Source of the DNA: QHXW01 sp035280425 | Lineage (GTDB): Bacteria; Acidobacteriota; Terriglobia; Bryobacterales; Bryobacteraceae | Length of the DNA stretch: 64,000 bases | Direction of reading: 5' to 3' | Assembly (NCBI GenBank): GCA_035280425.1 | Contig: DATEFW010000043.1 | Coordinates: 124,001 to 188,000, forward strand | Shown: piece by piece, positions 16,801 to 24,617 of the stretch | Layout: each line of letters starts with the position of its first letter | Numbering within the stretch: position 1 is the first letter of the stretch | Program-made: the position numbers and the translations under genes | The notes under the pieces: model-generated | Database searches by the model: none | What the model saw: the letters and a program-made list of their open reading frames with translations, nothing else | What the model was told of the DNA's origin: nothing

Positions 16801-17293
16801 CATCGGCCATGAGTTTTCCGCCCGCTTCCACGAAAATGGCCCGCCGCGCAAACCACAGATTTGCCGATTGCGTCGGTACGACAGTTGTCTCCTGAAACAC
16901 CTGGCCCGCGATCAGCTCCGGATCCAACCCCGAATGGATCATCGTGCTGGTCTTGGCAGTGCCGCCGGCGCCGATCAGAAAGATCGCCGGCAGATTGCTC
17001 AGCTTCGCCCCGCCGTCGATGCGCGCCGCCGCCAGCTTGGCTTCGGCGTCGCGAATCAACGCATCGATTTCCTGGTGGCCCGGCCCGGCCGCTTCTCCGG
17101 AAGATTCGCCCGCGGCCTGCTCCTCTCTCCGCTTGAACCAGATGAACACCGCGGCGGCAGCCAGCCCGATAATCCAGAGCCCGATACGCAGCACCCACAG
17201 ATCGCGCCCGTGCAGGTGCATCAGATTGCCGAGAAACCAGGTGAAGAGGACGTACGCCAGAAGCGCTGCCAGGGTCGTCAGGTAGAGATTCAT
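13847..17293 (-). CDS. tssM: T6SS membrane-complex protein TssM (IcmF)
   Basis: A 1148-residue inner-membrane core subunit of a type VI secretion system. Two N-terminal membrane segments (about 5-25 and 33-53) are followed by a cytoplasmic NTPase-like domain with Walker A GAGGTAKTS (108-116) and YVIFTRTDRLPFF. A third membrane span lies near 445-470 (LACGAGLCLIFAIGMLVSYF), and a long periplasmic region follows, including the IcmF-related and C-terminal segments. Length and order are typical. It lies 9 nt after tssL and overlaps the kinase start, so tssK-tssL-tssM-kinase form one operon. Confidence 0.9.
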   Translation of the reverse strand: MNLYLTTLAALLAYVLFTWFLGNLMHLHGRDLWVLRIGLWIIGLAAAAVFIWFKRREEQAAGESSGEAAGPGHQEIDALIRDAEAKLAAARIDGGAKLSNLPAIFLIGAGGTAKTSTMIHSGLDPELIAGQVFQETTVVPTQSANLWFARRAIFVEAGGKLMADAAGWQRLVRRLRPGKLGAVVGKGQQAPRAALVCFDCEAFTRPGASEAVPAAARNLHAKLAEVSQILGIHLPLYVIFTRTDRLPFFNEYVRNLSNEEAAEVLGATLPMADGGSGVYAEQQAQRLSAAFNDLYYSLCDKRPDFLAREHDAAQLPGIYEFPREFRKLRASLVQFLVDLARPSQLTTGPFLRGFYFSGVRPIFIDEVTPAQPAPSQQQQGFESSREATGFFRMGQAVQQQAPPVAAPVRSPRKVPQWCFLGRLFTDVLLADRVAMGASGSSTQANTLRRVLLACGAGLCLIFAIGMLVSYFNNRALESQVLEAARGIASSESSGLNLASLDALRKLETLRQSFETLTRYEREGAPLGLRWGLYSGSSLYPEVRRIYFSRFHQLLFGQTQASLVGTLQRLPLVPSPSDEYGATYETLKAYLITTSNHDKSTRMFLGPVLANRWSAGRNVDAERLQLAQKQFDFYAEELKAANPFSSENDTLAVDRARRYLRQFGGIDRVYQFMLAEAAKSNPAVNFHQAFPNAAQAVIDRTVVTGAFTKGGWTFMQNAFRDPSRFFSGEQWVLGDQGSAGLDAAAVDQLRKRYQDDFVASWRAFLKNAAVLRYAGLKDASNKLRALSGPQSPLLELFSLVSQNTAVGTPAIDNNFKASHAVVPPGSVDQYIGPSNTQYMGGLVNLQVSIDQIAGQPGAPNDAAAAQTLQQAAAAKGNVGQMALTFGTDPEAGVVRQLLEAPITYVEPLLRGVGASELNAGGRSLCAKFRTLMAKYPFNPNATVQATLADVNGMFKPHEGAFWAFYDASLQKMLPKQGSQYVAAPSGTISLTPGFVGFFNRVAAFADALYAGGSADPHLNYTLKPLPSEGIQNLSLMFRIDGQTLAYTGGVAMAKQFVWPGASHEAVASVKLGGQDVTWSTNDGLWAMFQFFSKAEKQQGNTLEWVARLGRDPMLVNGKPLTVRLEVDITPPIYQRGYFSGLACVAEVAR

Positions 17294-17302
17294 GGCTCTC
17301 CG

Positions 17303-18004
17303 CTACCTCGCCAGCGCCAGCGCGCGCAAGTCGGAGACTCCGCCGCCCAGCGACAGTTTAAAGATGAGGAAAAGCACCAGCGCAAAGCCCAGGCACCCCA
17401 GCGCAATGTAGACCAGCTTTTGGAGCCATGGATCGCCGCCCATTCTGCGCGCGGCTTCCTGGGGAAGTTGCCAGGCGGGCGATAGATCGGGCGGGCGGCC
17501 GCGGATGCGCCGGATTTTTTCGCCCACCGCATCCATGATGGTGCGCAGGTCTCCCTTATTGCCCATGCTGTAGCGGCCGCCGAAGCCGAGCAGCACGCAA
17601 AGATAATAGACCTCGAGCACATCCGCCAGTTCCGGCGAATCGGTGTGCCCTAAAAGTTTTTGGAGATTCTGAAAATAGACCTCGCCCGCCATGTGCGTGC
17701 CGAAAAGCTCCTCCTGGAGCGGTTTGCGCGGCCAGTCCGCAAACAGCGGGTTGCGCGAATTCAAAATCGATTCATCGAGGAACGCCACAACCGCAAAAAT
17801 CGCAAGCTGCACGCTTTCTCCCGAATAGCCGCGCTTGCGCGCCTCCTGGTCGGCCGATTTGAGCGCCTCGCGCATGTGGAGGCGAAACGAGTTGGCATCC
17901 GAGACCGCTTGCCGGCTCGAGCGCAGCCGCACAACCGCCGTGAGCACTTCCTGCATCAGCAACGCGAGATTCTCGGTGCGGCGCTGCGCCGCGGTCGGCA
18001 TCAT
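17303..18004 (-). CDS. tssL: T6SS protein TssL (DotU/IcmH-like)
   Basis: A 233-residue tail-anchored inner-membrane protein of the T6SS membrane complex, partner of TssM. It contains the DotU helical domain: LAIFAVVAFLDESILNS, LQEELFGTHMAGEVYF, then ADVLEVYYLCVLLGFGGRY. One C-terminal membrane helix (about 200-220, LVYIALGCLGFALVLFLIF) anchors it. There is no peptidoglycan-binding extension, so anchoring to the wall must be done by another protein. The gene sits 14 nt downstream of tssK. Confidence 0.9.
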   Translation of the reverse strand: MMPTAAQRRTENLALLMQEVLTAVVRLRSSRQAVSDANSFRLHMREALKSADQEARKRGYSGESVQLAIFAVVAFLDESILNSRNPLFADWPRKPLQEELFGTHMAGEVYFQNLQKLLGHTDSPELADVLEVYYLCVLLGFGGRYSMGNKGDLRTIMDAVGEKIRRIRGRPPDLSPAWQLPQEAARRMGGDPWLQKLVYIALGCLGFALVLFLIFKLSLGGGVSDLRALALAR

Positions 18005-18018
18005 ATCTTCACCCAGGA

Positions 18019-19389
18019 CTACGCTTCCAGCACAATCATCAATTCCAACTCCGGCTGCGGCAATTCACCCGGCACATAAATTCCCACGCGGCGCGACTGT
18101 GCAATGTGATCCCAGCAAGGCCCGGCCTTGGCAACCCCGAAGTACTGCGTTTCCACTCGCGCCGCAATGGCCGGCGGCGGCGCCGGCAGATGCGTGAGCG
18201 CGCAGCCGGGGAGCGCCCTCTTCACCAGCTCCGCAACGAACTGCGCCGAGCAGAATTTCACCAGTTGCGGTGTCCTCTGAATCACCGCCGCTTCACCCGC
18301 GCGTGAATGAATCGCGAACACCCACTGCGAACGGCCCAGCGCGCGCTGGTCGCTGACATCGCCTTCCCAGAAATAATCGCGCACGTGCTTCAGCGGAATC
18401 GATAGGCAGTTGGTCGGGACGATGGTTTCCAAATGCGTGCGGATGTGCAGATCCAGCGCCTCAAAGCACTGGTCCAGGTGCTGGTGATCGTAGAGCGGCA
18501 GCGCGCGCGGATGGGAATCGAGCGCAAACGTGCATAGCCCGCCGCCCAGCCGGGCAAGCTCCACATAGAGTTCTTCCGGATGACCGCGCTTCGAAAAACA
18601 CAAATGCCGGAGCGGCGCCAGGCTGGAGTTCACCGTGTGCAGCATCCAGAAATTGGCGATCTCGCGCGTCGAAAATTCGGCCAGCGATTTGCCGCCGCTC
18701 TTGCGCGCCCCGGTGAGCGAAGCGCTCTTGTCTTCCAGGATCTCGATCAGCCGCCGCACGAGCGTCATCAGCCGGTCGCTGGCGCTGATCTGAACCAGCG
18801 GCGGGATGAAACGCGGATCCGGCATGAAGTGCCCCGCCCCGTCTCGCATGATCCGCGCCACCGGCATAGCCAGATGGTTTTCCGAAGGCTCGGTGTCGAG
18901 CACCAGCCGGACATTCTTGCGCCCCAGTCTCACCGGCTTTTCGTCGCGGCCTGTGTTCTCGTCGTGAAACGTGCGAACCTCAGCGATGAACCGCATCGCC
19001 GATCCATCGCCGTCCGTTAGGGCGCAGTTCATACCCTCCGGATTGCGCGGCGGAATAGCCAGCAGCACGGTTAGCGTGTCGCGGGTCGGCGGAAACAGTT
19101 CGGTAATGTTGCGCGGCGCCGGCAGGGGGTCCGCTTCCGGCATATCGAACGGTAGTCCATCCGGAAAGATGCCGCGGGCGTTAATCAGTGAGACAGTGCC
19201 ATTTTTTAGGGCGTCGGCGTCCAGCTCCACCCCCGCCAGGCCATACGGCTCAAACCACAGGGAAGAGGCCGCAAAGTAAATAGAATCTTCAAAGTACCGG
19301 CTTTGCGCCTGGAAGTGGTGGGGCCCCAGGTGCATGCCTTCCGACCACACGACCCGTGAAAGAAATTTCACAAGTCGATACTGTAGCAT
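18019..19389 (-). CDS. tssK: T6SS baseplate protein TssK
   Basis: A 456-residue cytoplasmic protein that links the T6SS baseplate to the membrane complex. The N-terminal RVVWSEGMHLGPHHFQAQ is the family signature, followed by LWFEPYGLAGVELD and LLAIPPR. The C-terminal part ends with the usual TQYFGVAKAGPCWDHIAQSRRVGIYVPGELPQPELELMIVLE. I took the ATG at 19389; a GTG 18 nt further in is equally possible, and neither has a good ribosome-binding site. First gene of the tssK-L-M-kinase operon, divergent from the proline-rich gene with 93 nt between starts. Confidence 0.92.
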   Translation of the reverse strand: MLQYRLVKFLSRVVWSEGMHLGPHHFQAQSRYFEDSIYFAASSLWFEPYGLAGVELDADALKNGTVSLINARGIFPDGLPFDMPEADPLPAPRNITELFPPTRDTLTVLLAIPPRNPEGMNCALTDGDGSAMRFIAEVRTFHDENTGRDEKPVRLGRKNVRLVLDTEPSENHLAMPVARIMRDGAGHFMPDPRFIPPLVQISASDRLMTLVRRLIEILEDKSASLTGARKSGGKSLAEFSTREIANFWMLHTVNSSLAPLRHLCFSKRGHPEELYVELARLGGGLCTFALDSHPRALPLYDHQHLDQCFEALDLHIRTHLETIVPTNCLSIPLKHVRDYFWEGDVSDQRALGRSQWVFAIHSRAGEAAVIQRTPQLVKFCSAQFVAELVKRALPGCALTHLPAPPPAIAARVETQYFGVAKAGPCWDHIAQSRRVGIYVPGELPQPELELMIVLEA

Positions 19390-19482
19390 AGCCAAGCGGA
19401 CGGCGTTGATTGAGTGACACTTCTGGCGTTGGACATGCGCGCGCAGGAATGACATCATGGGACGAAGGCGCCAAGGGTTGCG

Positions 19483-20673
19483 ATGGACCCCAACGAGCAG
19501 AACCCGAAACCGGGAGCGGGCGACAAGTTCTTTAAAGCCGGACGCTGGAAAACTCCGGGCCTGAACCCCAGTGATCCGGATCCGCTGGCTGCGCCGCCTT
19601 CGTCTCCTCCAGCTCAAGGACCCGGCGAATTTACCCGCCTGTTCCAGGCTCCGCCAATCCCGCCAGGCACTCCACAGCAGCGCGCAACACCGCCCGCGCA
19701 GCCCACTCCGCCCGCACAACCGCCCGGCGAGTTCACTCGTATGTTTCAAAACCCGCCGCTCCCGCCGGGTGAGCCGCCGCAACGTGCTACACCGCCCGCG
19801 CCTCCGGCACAGCCGGGCGAGTTTACGCGGATGTTTCAAGCACCGCCGCACCAGCGCGTGACGCCTCAGGCTCCAGTATCAGCTTCCGCCGCGCCTTCGC
19901 CTCCAACACCGCCCGCGCCCTCAGGAGCCGATGAATTCTCGCGTTTTTTTCAGTCGCAACTGCCGGAGTCGAGGCCGGGCGGGGAGTTGCTCAATCGTCC
20001 TGATCCGGTTCCTCAACCTCCGCCCGAACACGATCCCGGCGCTTTCACCAGGCTTTTCGGTTCGCCGTCCGCGCCCGGCGGCCGCCCTACACCGGGAGCC
20101 CCAGTGCCTGCCCCGGCTCCAGCGCCTCCACCACAGCAAGGCCCGGGCGAATACACTCGCCTGTTCAGCAGATCCGCAGCTGCCCCTTCGAACCCGCCCG
20201 CCGCTCCGCCTGCGCCACCGGCGCCGAATCCTCCGGCACAGGTGCAGCAGGGTCCCAGTGAGTATACGCGGCTATTTTCAACGCCTCAGCGGCCGGCAGT
20301 CCCGGCCCGCCCGGCGCCTCCGGCGGTTCCACCCGTTTCGAGTATCCCAGCTCCTCCCGCAACTCCAATGATTCCACCTGTTTACGGGGTGCCCGCGCAC
20401 GCAGCTCCAACCCCACCCCAAGCCTATGGGTTGCCCGCGCCACAAGCCGCGCCCGTAGCCCCACCAATGTATGCAATGCAGCCGGCACCGCCACCGGTGA
20501 TGCCGCAAGCGCCCGTCGCGCCCACCGCGCCGGCGCCAGCGATTGCGATGCCGGTAGCGCAGACGGCGCCCGTACGCCGACCGGCGCCCTCTAACCTGCC
20601 TCTTTACCTCATTTTGGGGGGATTATTCGTGCTGGCCTTGTTCCTCGTGGTTTTCTTCGCGCTGAAAAGCTAA
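19483..20673 (+). CDS. Proline-rich tail-anchored protein with seven E-[FY]-[TS]-R-[LMF]-F motifs
   Basis: A 396-residue protein, no signal peptide. Residues 30-370 are disordered, built of Pro, Ala and Gln, and hold seven copies of one short motif at 48-54, 82-88, 112-118, 150-156, 186-192, 222-228 and 259-265, spaced 30-38 residues apart. The residue before Arg is Thr in six copies and Ser in one. Positions 374-394 are a single membrane helix (LYLILGGLFVLALFLVVFFAL), so the disordered part should face the cytoplasm. The gene is divergent from the T6SS operon. I know no name for this family; it may be a scaffold binding several copies of a partner or a substrate of the nearby kinase. Confidence 0.75.
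   Translation: MDPNEQNPKPGAGDKFFKAGRWKTPGLNPSDPDPLAAPPSSPPAQGPGEFTRLFQAPPIPPGTPQQRATPPAQPTPPAQPPGEFTRMFQNPPLPPGEPPQRATPPAPPAQPGEFTRMFQAPPHQRVTPQAPVSASAAPSPPTPPAPSGADEFSRFFQSQLPESRPGGELLNRPDPVPQPPPEHDPGAFTRLFGSPSAPGGRPTPGAPVPAPAPAPPPQQGPGEYTRLFSRSAAAPSNPPAAPPAPPAPNPPAQVQQGPSEYTRLFSTPQRPAVPARPAPPAVPPVSSIPAPPATPMIPPVYGVPAHAAPTPPQAYGLPAPQAAPVAPPMYAMQPAPPPVMPQAPVAPTAPAPAIAMPVAQTAPVRRPAPSNLPLYLILGGLFVLALFLVVFFALKS
19624..20277 (+). repeat. Seven-copy coding repeat (GEFTRLF-type)
   Basis: The DNA encoding seven motif copies, separated by proline-rich linkers of variable sequence. Copies read GEFTRLF, GEFTRMF, GEFTRMF, DEFSRFF, GAFTRLF, GEYTRLF, SEYTRLF. The linkers are not conserved, so selection acts on the motif rather than on a recent tandem duplication. 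Confidence 0.8.
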
Positions 20674-21536
20674 TTTTTGCCGCTCAAATCATTGAGCGCA
20701 TCGCTGAGATTGGGAAAGGCGAACCGATATCCGGAAGATTCGACGGCCTTGGGCAGAACGCGCTGGCTATCCAGCAGAATCTGCGACATTTGGCCGAATA
20801 GCAGCCTCAGCCCGATAGCCGGTACAGGAACAATGGCCGGCCGGTGCAGCGTGGCGGCCAGTTGTTGAGTGAACTCGCTATTACGCACGGGGTTGGGGGA
20901 AGTGGCATTGACGGCGCCGCGGATCGGATGGGTGATCGCGTGGCTGATGATGCCGACCAGATCGTCGATGTGAACCCAGGACATCCACTGCGCGCCGACC
21001 CCGAGCTTGCCGCCCACGAAGGCTCGGAACGGCGGCAGCATCCGTTCGAGCGCGCCGCCGTGGCGTCCGAGCACGATTCCTATGCGAATTTTGACTACAC
21101 GCACGCCCAGCGGTTCGGCGAGATCGCATTCGTGCTCCCAGTCGCGGCACACGTTGGCGAGGAAACCGGAACCGATGGGTGAAGACTCGGTCAGAATTTC
21201 ATCGCCGCGATTTCCATAAATGCCGATTGCCGAGGCGCAAATCAAAACCTCCGGCCGCCGCGCCATGGAGGAAATCGCCGAGACCAGGTGGTGCGTTCCC
21301 AACACGCGGCTATCGCGAATTCTTCGTTTTGCCCACGGAGTCCAGCGCTGCGCCACGGGCTCACCGGCAAGGTAGATGATGGCATCCGCGGCGGCGATGC
21401 TTTCGGCAGGCGGCTCGCCCGCCGTAACATTCCAGGCCGCGCGGCTCAACGCGCGAACGGAATGACCTTTCTCCGCCAGCGCGTGGACCAGATTCCGTCC
21501 AATGAAGCCGGTCGCACCGGTAACGGAGATGTTCAT
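20670..21536 (-). CDS. TIGR01777-type NAD-dependent epimerase/dehydratase (YfcH-like)
   Basis: A 288-residue extended SDR-fold protein of the YfcH/SulA family (not the SOS protein). It begins MNISVTGATGFIGRNLVHAL with the Rossmann GxxGxxG, has VLICASAIGIYGNRGDEILTE with the YxxxG-type segment, WMSWVHIDDLVGII, GAVNATSPNPV, and the usual C-terminal LLDSQRVLPKAVESSGYRFAFP. Substrate is not known. The ATG at 21536 fits the Rossmann start; the frame extends further upstream without support. It converges on the seven-motif gene with a 4-nt stop overlap and is divergent from the radical SAM gene. Confidence 0.88.
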   Translation of the reverse strand: MNISVTGATGFIGRNLVHALAEKGHSVRALSRAAWNVTAGEPPAESIAAADAIIYLAGEPVAQRWTPWAKRRIRDSRVLGTHHLVSAISSMARRPEVLICASAIGIYGNRGDEILTESSPIGSGFLANVCRDWEHECDLAEPLGVRVVKIRIGIVLGRHGGALERMLPPFRAFVGGKLGVGAQWMSWVHIDDLVGIISHAITHPIRGAVNATSPNPVRNSEFTQQLAATLHRPAIVPVPAIGLRLLFGQMSQILLDSQRVLPKAVESSGYRFAFPNLSDALNDLSGKN

Positions 21537-21579
21537 CGTTGTAGATACAATAAAACAGTCCGCAGCACTCTGCAAAAGC

Positions 21580-22638
21580 ATGCGCGTCTGGAACCGGGCC
21601 AAACTTCTCTGGAGCTATCTCGCGCGGCGGCCGGTGATCGGCGCGCAGCCGGTTGAATATATCGTCGAAACCACGGCCAAATGCAATCTTTACTGCCCGA
21701 TGTGCCCGCGGGAAACCCACAAGCAGCCAAAGGAAGACATGGCCGGGGAGATCTTCAACCGGCTGGTTGAGGAATCGGGCCGCTCGGCCGAGCACATGAT
21801 GCTGATCGGGTTGGGCGAGCCGTTCATGGATGCGAAGATTTTCGAGCGGATCGAGTACTGCGCGCGGCACAACATTTCGACCCTGCTTTCGACCAACGGG
21901 ACATTTCTGGACGAGAAACTGTCGGAGCGGCTGCTCGATTCGCGGCTCGAACACATCACCTTAAGCTTCGACGGCGCGACAAAAGAAAGCTTCGAATACT
22001 ACCGCAAGGGCGCGCGTTTTGAAAAAGTGCGGGACAACTTCGTCCGTTTCGCGCGGATGAAGCATGAGCGCGGCGCGAAGATGCAGGTGGTGGTGCAGAT
22101 GGTGCGGATGGAGCGCAACGCGGGCGAAGTGGAGGAGTTCGTGCGCTTCTGGTCGGCCGTGCCGGGCGTGGACCAGGTGCGCATCAAAGAAGACGAAACC
22201 AACCTGATGCGGCCCGACGCCGGGCATGCCGCTTCGGAGTGGAAATATCCGTGCCATTATCTTTGGCGCGGGCCGATGTACGTGAAGCACTCGGGCGACG
22301 TTTATCCCTGCTGCCAGAGCTATATGCTGGACGGCAAACCGGTGGGGCGGGTGGGCGAGCAACCGCTCGATGCCATCTGGAATTCGGAAGAAATGCAGCG
22401 CATGCGACGCCTCCATGCGGCGGGGCGCGCGGGCGAGATCGATATCTGCTCGCGCTGCTGCACGACGATTCCGCATCCGCTGCTGGTGGCCGGAAGCCTG
22501 GTTTTTCACGGCAAGACGGTGCGGCGATTACTGCCGCTGATCGAGCGTCTGACGTATTTTTCAAAACTGCCGCGAAGGCTGCTGAATCCGCCCAAGCCGC
22601 AGCCGGAGAACGCGGAGCTGGTGCAGATAAGGAAGTAA
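21580..22638 (+). CDS. Radical SAM/SPASM-domain protein
   Basis: A 352-residue iron-sulfur enzyme. The radical SAM cluster motif CNLYCPMC (C35, C39, C42, CX3CX2C) follows VEYIVETTAK. LIGLGEPFMD, LLSTNGTFL and ITLSFDGATKESFEYYRKG are typical of the SPASM group. A C-terminal SPASM-like region holds further cysteines (YPCCQSYM and CSRCCTT) for auxiliary clusters. No precursor peptide or recognised partner lies next to it, so the substrate is open; many relatives act on peptides or in cell-wall or lipid modification. The ATG at 21580 was chosen because the sequence before it belongs to the divergent promoter region. Confidence 0.85.
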   Translation: MRVWNRAKLLWSYLARRPVIGAQPVEYIVETTAKCNLYCPMCPRETHKQPKEDMAGEIFNRLVEESGRSAEHMMLIGLGEPFMDAKIFERIEYCARHNISTLLSTNGTFLDEKLSERLLDSRLEHITLSFDGATKESFEYYRKGARFEKVRDNFVRFARMKHERGAKMQVVVQMVRMERNAGEVEEFVRFWSAVPGVDQVRIKEDETNLMRPDAGHAASEWKYPCHYLWRGPMYVKHSGDVYPCCQSYMLDGKPVGRVGEQPLDAIWNSEEMQRMRRLHAAGRAGEIDICSRCCTTIPHPLLVAGSLVFHGKTVRRLLPLIERLTYFSKLPRRLLNPPKPQPENAELVQIRK

Positions 22639-22702
22639 CCTTCAGGCTGCCAAAACGGGAAAGCCGGACCGCAGAGATAGCTCAATGCAGCGGCCAGGAG
22701 CA

Positions 22703-23830
22703 TCAATCGCTACTGTCATCACAATGTTCGCGTTTGGCCCTGTCGGCATCGGCCGCAAGGTCCTGCAACATTTCGAAAAATGCTTTCGGCTGGCCGATGA
22801 AAAGCCCCATGGTTGTCAAAAAGTTCACCACGCCCATAGCGACGCCCTTGGTCTCGGTGGGCCGAATGATAGAACACGGAGGAAGATCGCGGCTCAGGAA
22901 GGGACAGGGCTCGGGCATGATCAAGTTCGTTTGAAAAGTCTCGCCGGCAAAAGAGCCGGAATTGAGATCAGGGAACACCAGTCCATTGGTGGGGTCCGTC
23001 AGCGGAGCTAACGGCATCGAGACGGCATTTCCCGCCTTGTCCGACCAGGTTTGAAAGTGCATTGTTTCGGTGGGCCCGATGCTGATCAATATGCGAAGGA
23101 CTTCCACGCTGCTGGCTCTTTGTGCCATGGACGGGTAAAGACTATTGCCGCCTTGCTCGATGGTAGGCATGTGGAATGCGGCGGTGTTGGCGATGGCCTG
23201 GAGGTGGGCATCAGGGGCCAGGTCGGCGTTGGTCCGGGGAATTGCTGTAAACTGCCCGGACGCCAGGCCGGGAACGGCTTGTGGGAATACGAAGCCAGAG
23301 TCGAGGTCGGGATTGTTTGCGCTGCTGCGATACCGGGTCCACCAACTGGTATCCAAGGTAAGCTGCATCAGGTTTGTGAGCCGCGGCTGCCCGCTAGACC
23401 CGGTGGCAGAGCTGCCGGGTAAAGTGCGGAACTGATCGAGATTGGCCTGAGCTGCGCCCTTTGACATGAGATATGCATTCAGAAAAGTGAAGTGCGTGAT
23501 CTCGTCGTCGGTGTTGTCGTGAATATACTGCGGGAAGTCTGCATCCAGGTTTTGAAGCTTCGCGGTATATGACGGGATACCCGATCCGCCAGGCACCTCA
23601 CTATCCTGGACTCCGCCGAGCTCGTTGTACTGAATCCAGAAATCGCTTTCCAGGATCTCGGCCGCGGCGGCAAAGCGGAGCATCGCTGCATCGCCTTTGG
23701 TAAGCCGCCGATGGTCATGGCCATCGTCTGCCGTCAACAAGGGTACGGCACCCGCAGCGCTAACGGCCGTTAAAGCGTTTTTGAGGAAACGGCGCCGGTT
23801 CGCGTTCAAACCTCTGGTAATGAGTTTCAC
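22703..23830 (-). CDS. Tat-exported ferritin-like protein
   Basis: A 375-residue protein. A twin-arginine signal (NRRRFLKNALTAVSAAGAVPLL) is followed by a ferritin-like four-helix region with acidic and His ligands: AAAEILESDFWIQYNELGG, then DDEITHFTFLNAYLMSKG, and later ISIGPTETMHFQTWSDKAGN. Such Tat-type ferritin-like proteins are common in Acidobacteria; metal storage or redox activity is likely but unproved. The GTG at 23830 is preferred over an upstream ATG because AAGGAG lies 6 nt before it. Confidence 0.75.
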   Translation of the reverse strand: MKLITRGLNANRRRFLKNALTAVSAAGAVPLLTADDGHDHRRLTKGDAAMLRFAAAAEILESDFWIQYNELGGVQDSEVPGGSGIPSYTAKLQNLDADFPQYIHDNTDDEITHFTFLNAYLMSKGAAQANLDQFRTLPGSSATGSSGQPRLTNLMQLTLDTSWWTRYRSSANNPDLDSGFVFPQAVPGLASGQFTAIPRTNADLAPDAHLQAIANTAAFHMPTIEQGGNSLYPSMAQRASSVEVLRILISIGPTETMHFQTWSDKAGNAVSMPLAPLTDPTNGLVFPDLNSGSFAGETFQTNLIMPEPCPFLSRDLPPCSIIRPTETKGVAMGVVNFLTTMGLFIGQPKAFFEMLQDLAADADRAKREHCDDSSD

Positions 23831-24315
23831 AACTATCTCCTTTTCTGATTTCGAAAACAATTGAAAGGCACAACGTTCGGGGTGGCTGTCTGGCAGAACC
23901 CACGACCGAATGTTACCGGCAATCGGAATTCACGGTTGTGAACATTCGGATCCAAACGCGCTGGACCGTACAATCACGCAGTTTTCACCGGGAGAACGTT
24001 CGCGCGACCTATTTTGGATATTGCTCGGGCGCGCCCGCCGCCCCCATACGACAGTTTGTCAGGCCTTTTCCGTCGTTCCAGTTTCGGAACAACACCCTTG
24101 CAACCGAGTTAAGAACCTGATAAAAATAACACGGAATCCACGGCAAGCGAGCATTTGGCTGTTCCGTTAGCAGAACAATTTTGTGCGGAGCAGAGATCGT
24201 TAGGCAATGCGCCTGCTTGGCAGACGGGTAACGGGTCAAACTTTTTCGGGGAGCCTGGCGGATCTGTTCAACACGGCAAGCGGCTCGCAGCCCGAAAATA
24301 CAGGCGACTCCGGAC
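23831..24315. other. Intergenic region, no gene seen
   Basis: 485 bases between the ferritin-like gene and the Cas2-like gene. No convincing open frame or RNA is seen. Two short dyads are present: GTTCC-6 nt-GGAAC at 24075-24090 and TGTTC-8 nt-GAACA at 24160-24177, which might be operator sites but are weak. The base composition is less GC-rich than the neighbouring genes. Confidence 0.5.
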
Positions 24316-24549
24316 ATGAAGAGATGGCTGATCAGTTATGTCCTCTACGCTCCGGGAGTGGAGCACGTGGACTTTCTCGACGCACTCCAGCGCGAGGGCG
24401 CAGCCAGGATCATGCCTTTCCATTGGATTCTGGACAGTGGAAAAGTCGCCGTTGAGTTGCAGAATCAGTTCGAGGCGCTGCTGCATCCGAATGACCAGCT
24501 ACTCATTGCCGAGCTTGGCGAGCAGGTTGTTTGGCGGAAGAAAGAATAG
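24316..24549 (+). CDS. Stand-alone Cas2-like small protein
   Basis: A 77-residue protein. It starts with a strand MKRWLISYVLYAPG, then a helix VEHVDFLDALQREGA, a second strand RIMPFHWILDSG, another helix, and DQLLIAELGEQVVW. This is the beta-alpha-beta-beta-alpha-beta ferredoxin-like order seen in Cas2/VapD/SinR-type small proteins. The position-8 YxL in place of the usual YDL lacks the catalytic Asp, so nuclease activity is doubtful. No cas1 or repeats are in the window. A weakly supported homology based on pattern only. Confidence 0.5.
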   Translation: MKRWLISYVLYAPGVEHVDFLDALQREGAARIMPFHWILDSGKVAVELQNQFEALLHPNDQLLIAELGEQVVWRKKE

Positions 24550-24617
24550 CCGGATCCACGGGTCGGCTGCTCACGCCGTTGGGACCCGCACCCGCCGATT
24601 CTTGCCGATCCTTCGAG

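Noticed and set aside
24075..24177. Paired dyads GTTCC/GGAAC and TGTTC/GAACA as operators
   Set aside because: Too short and not alike enough to separate from chance; noted only in the intergenic entry.
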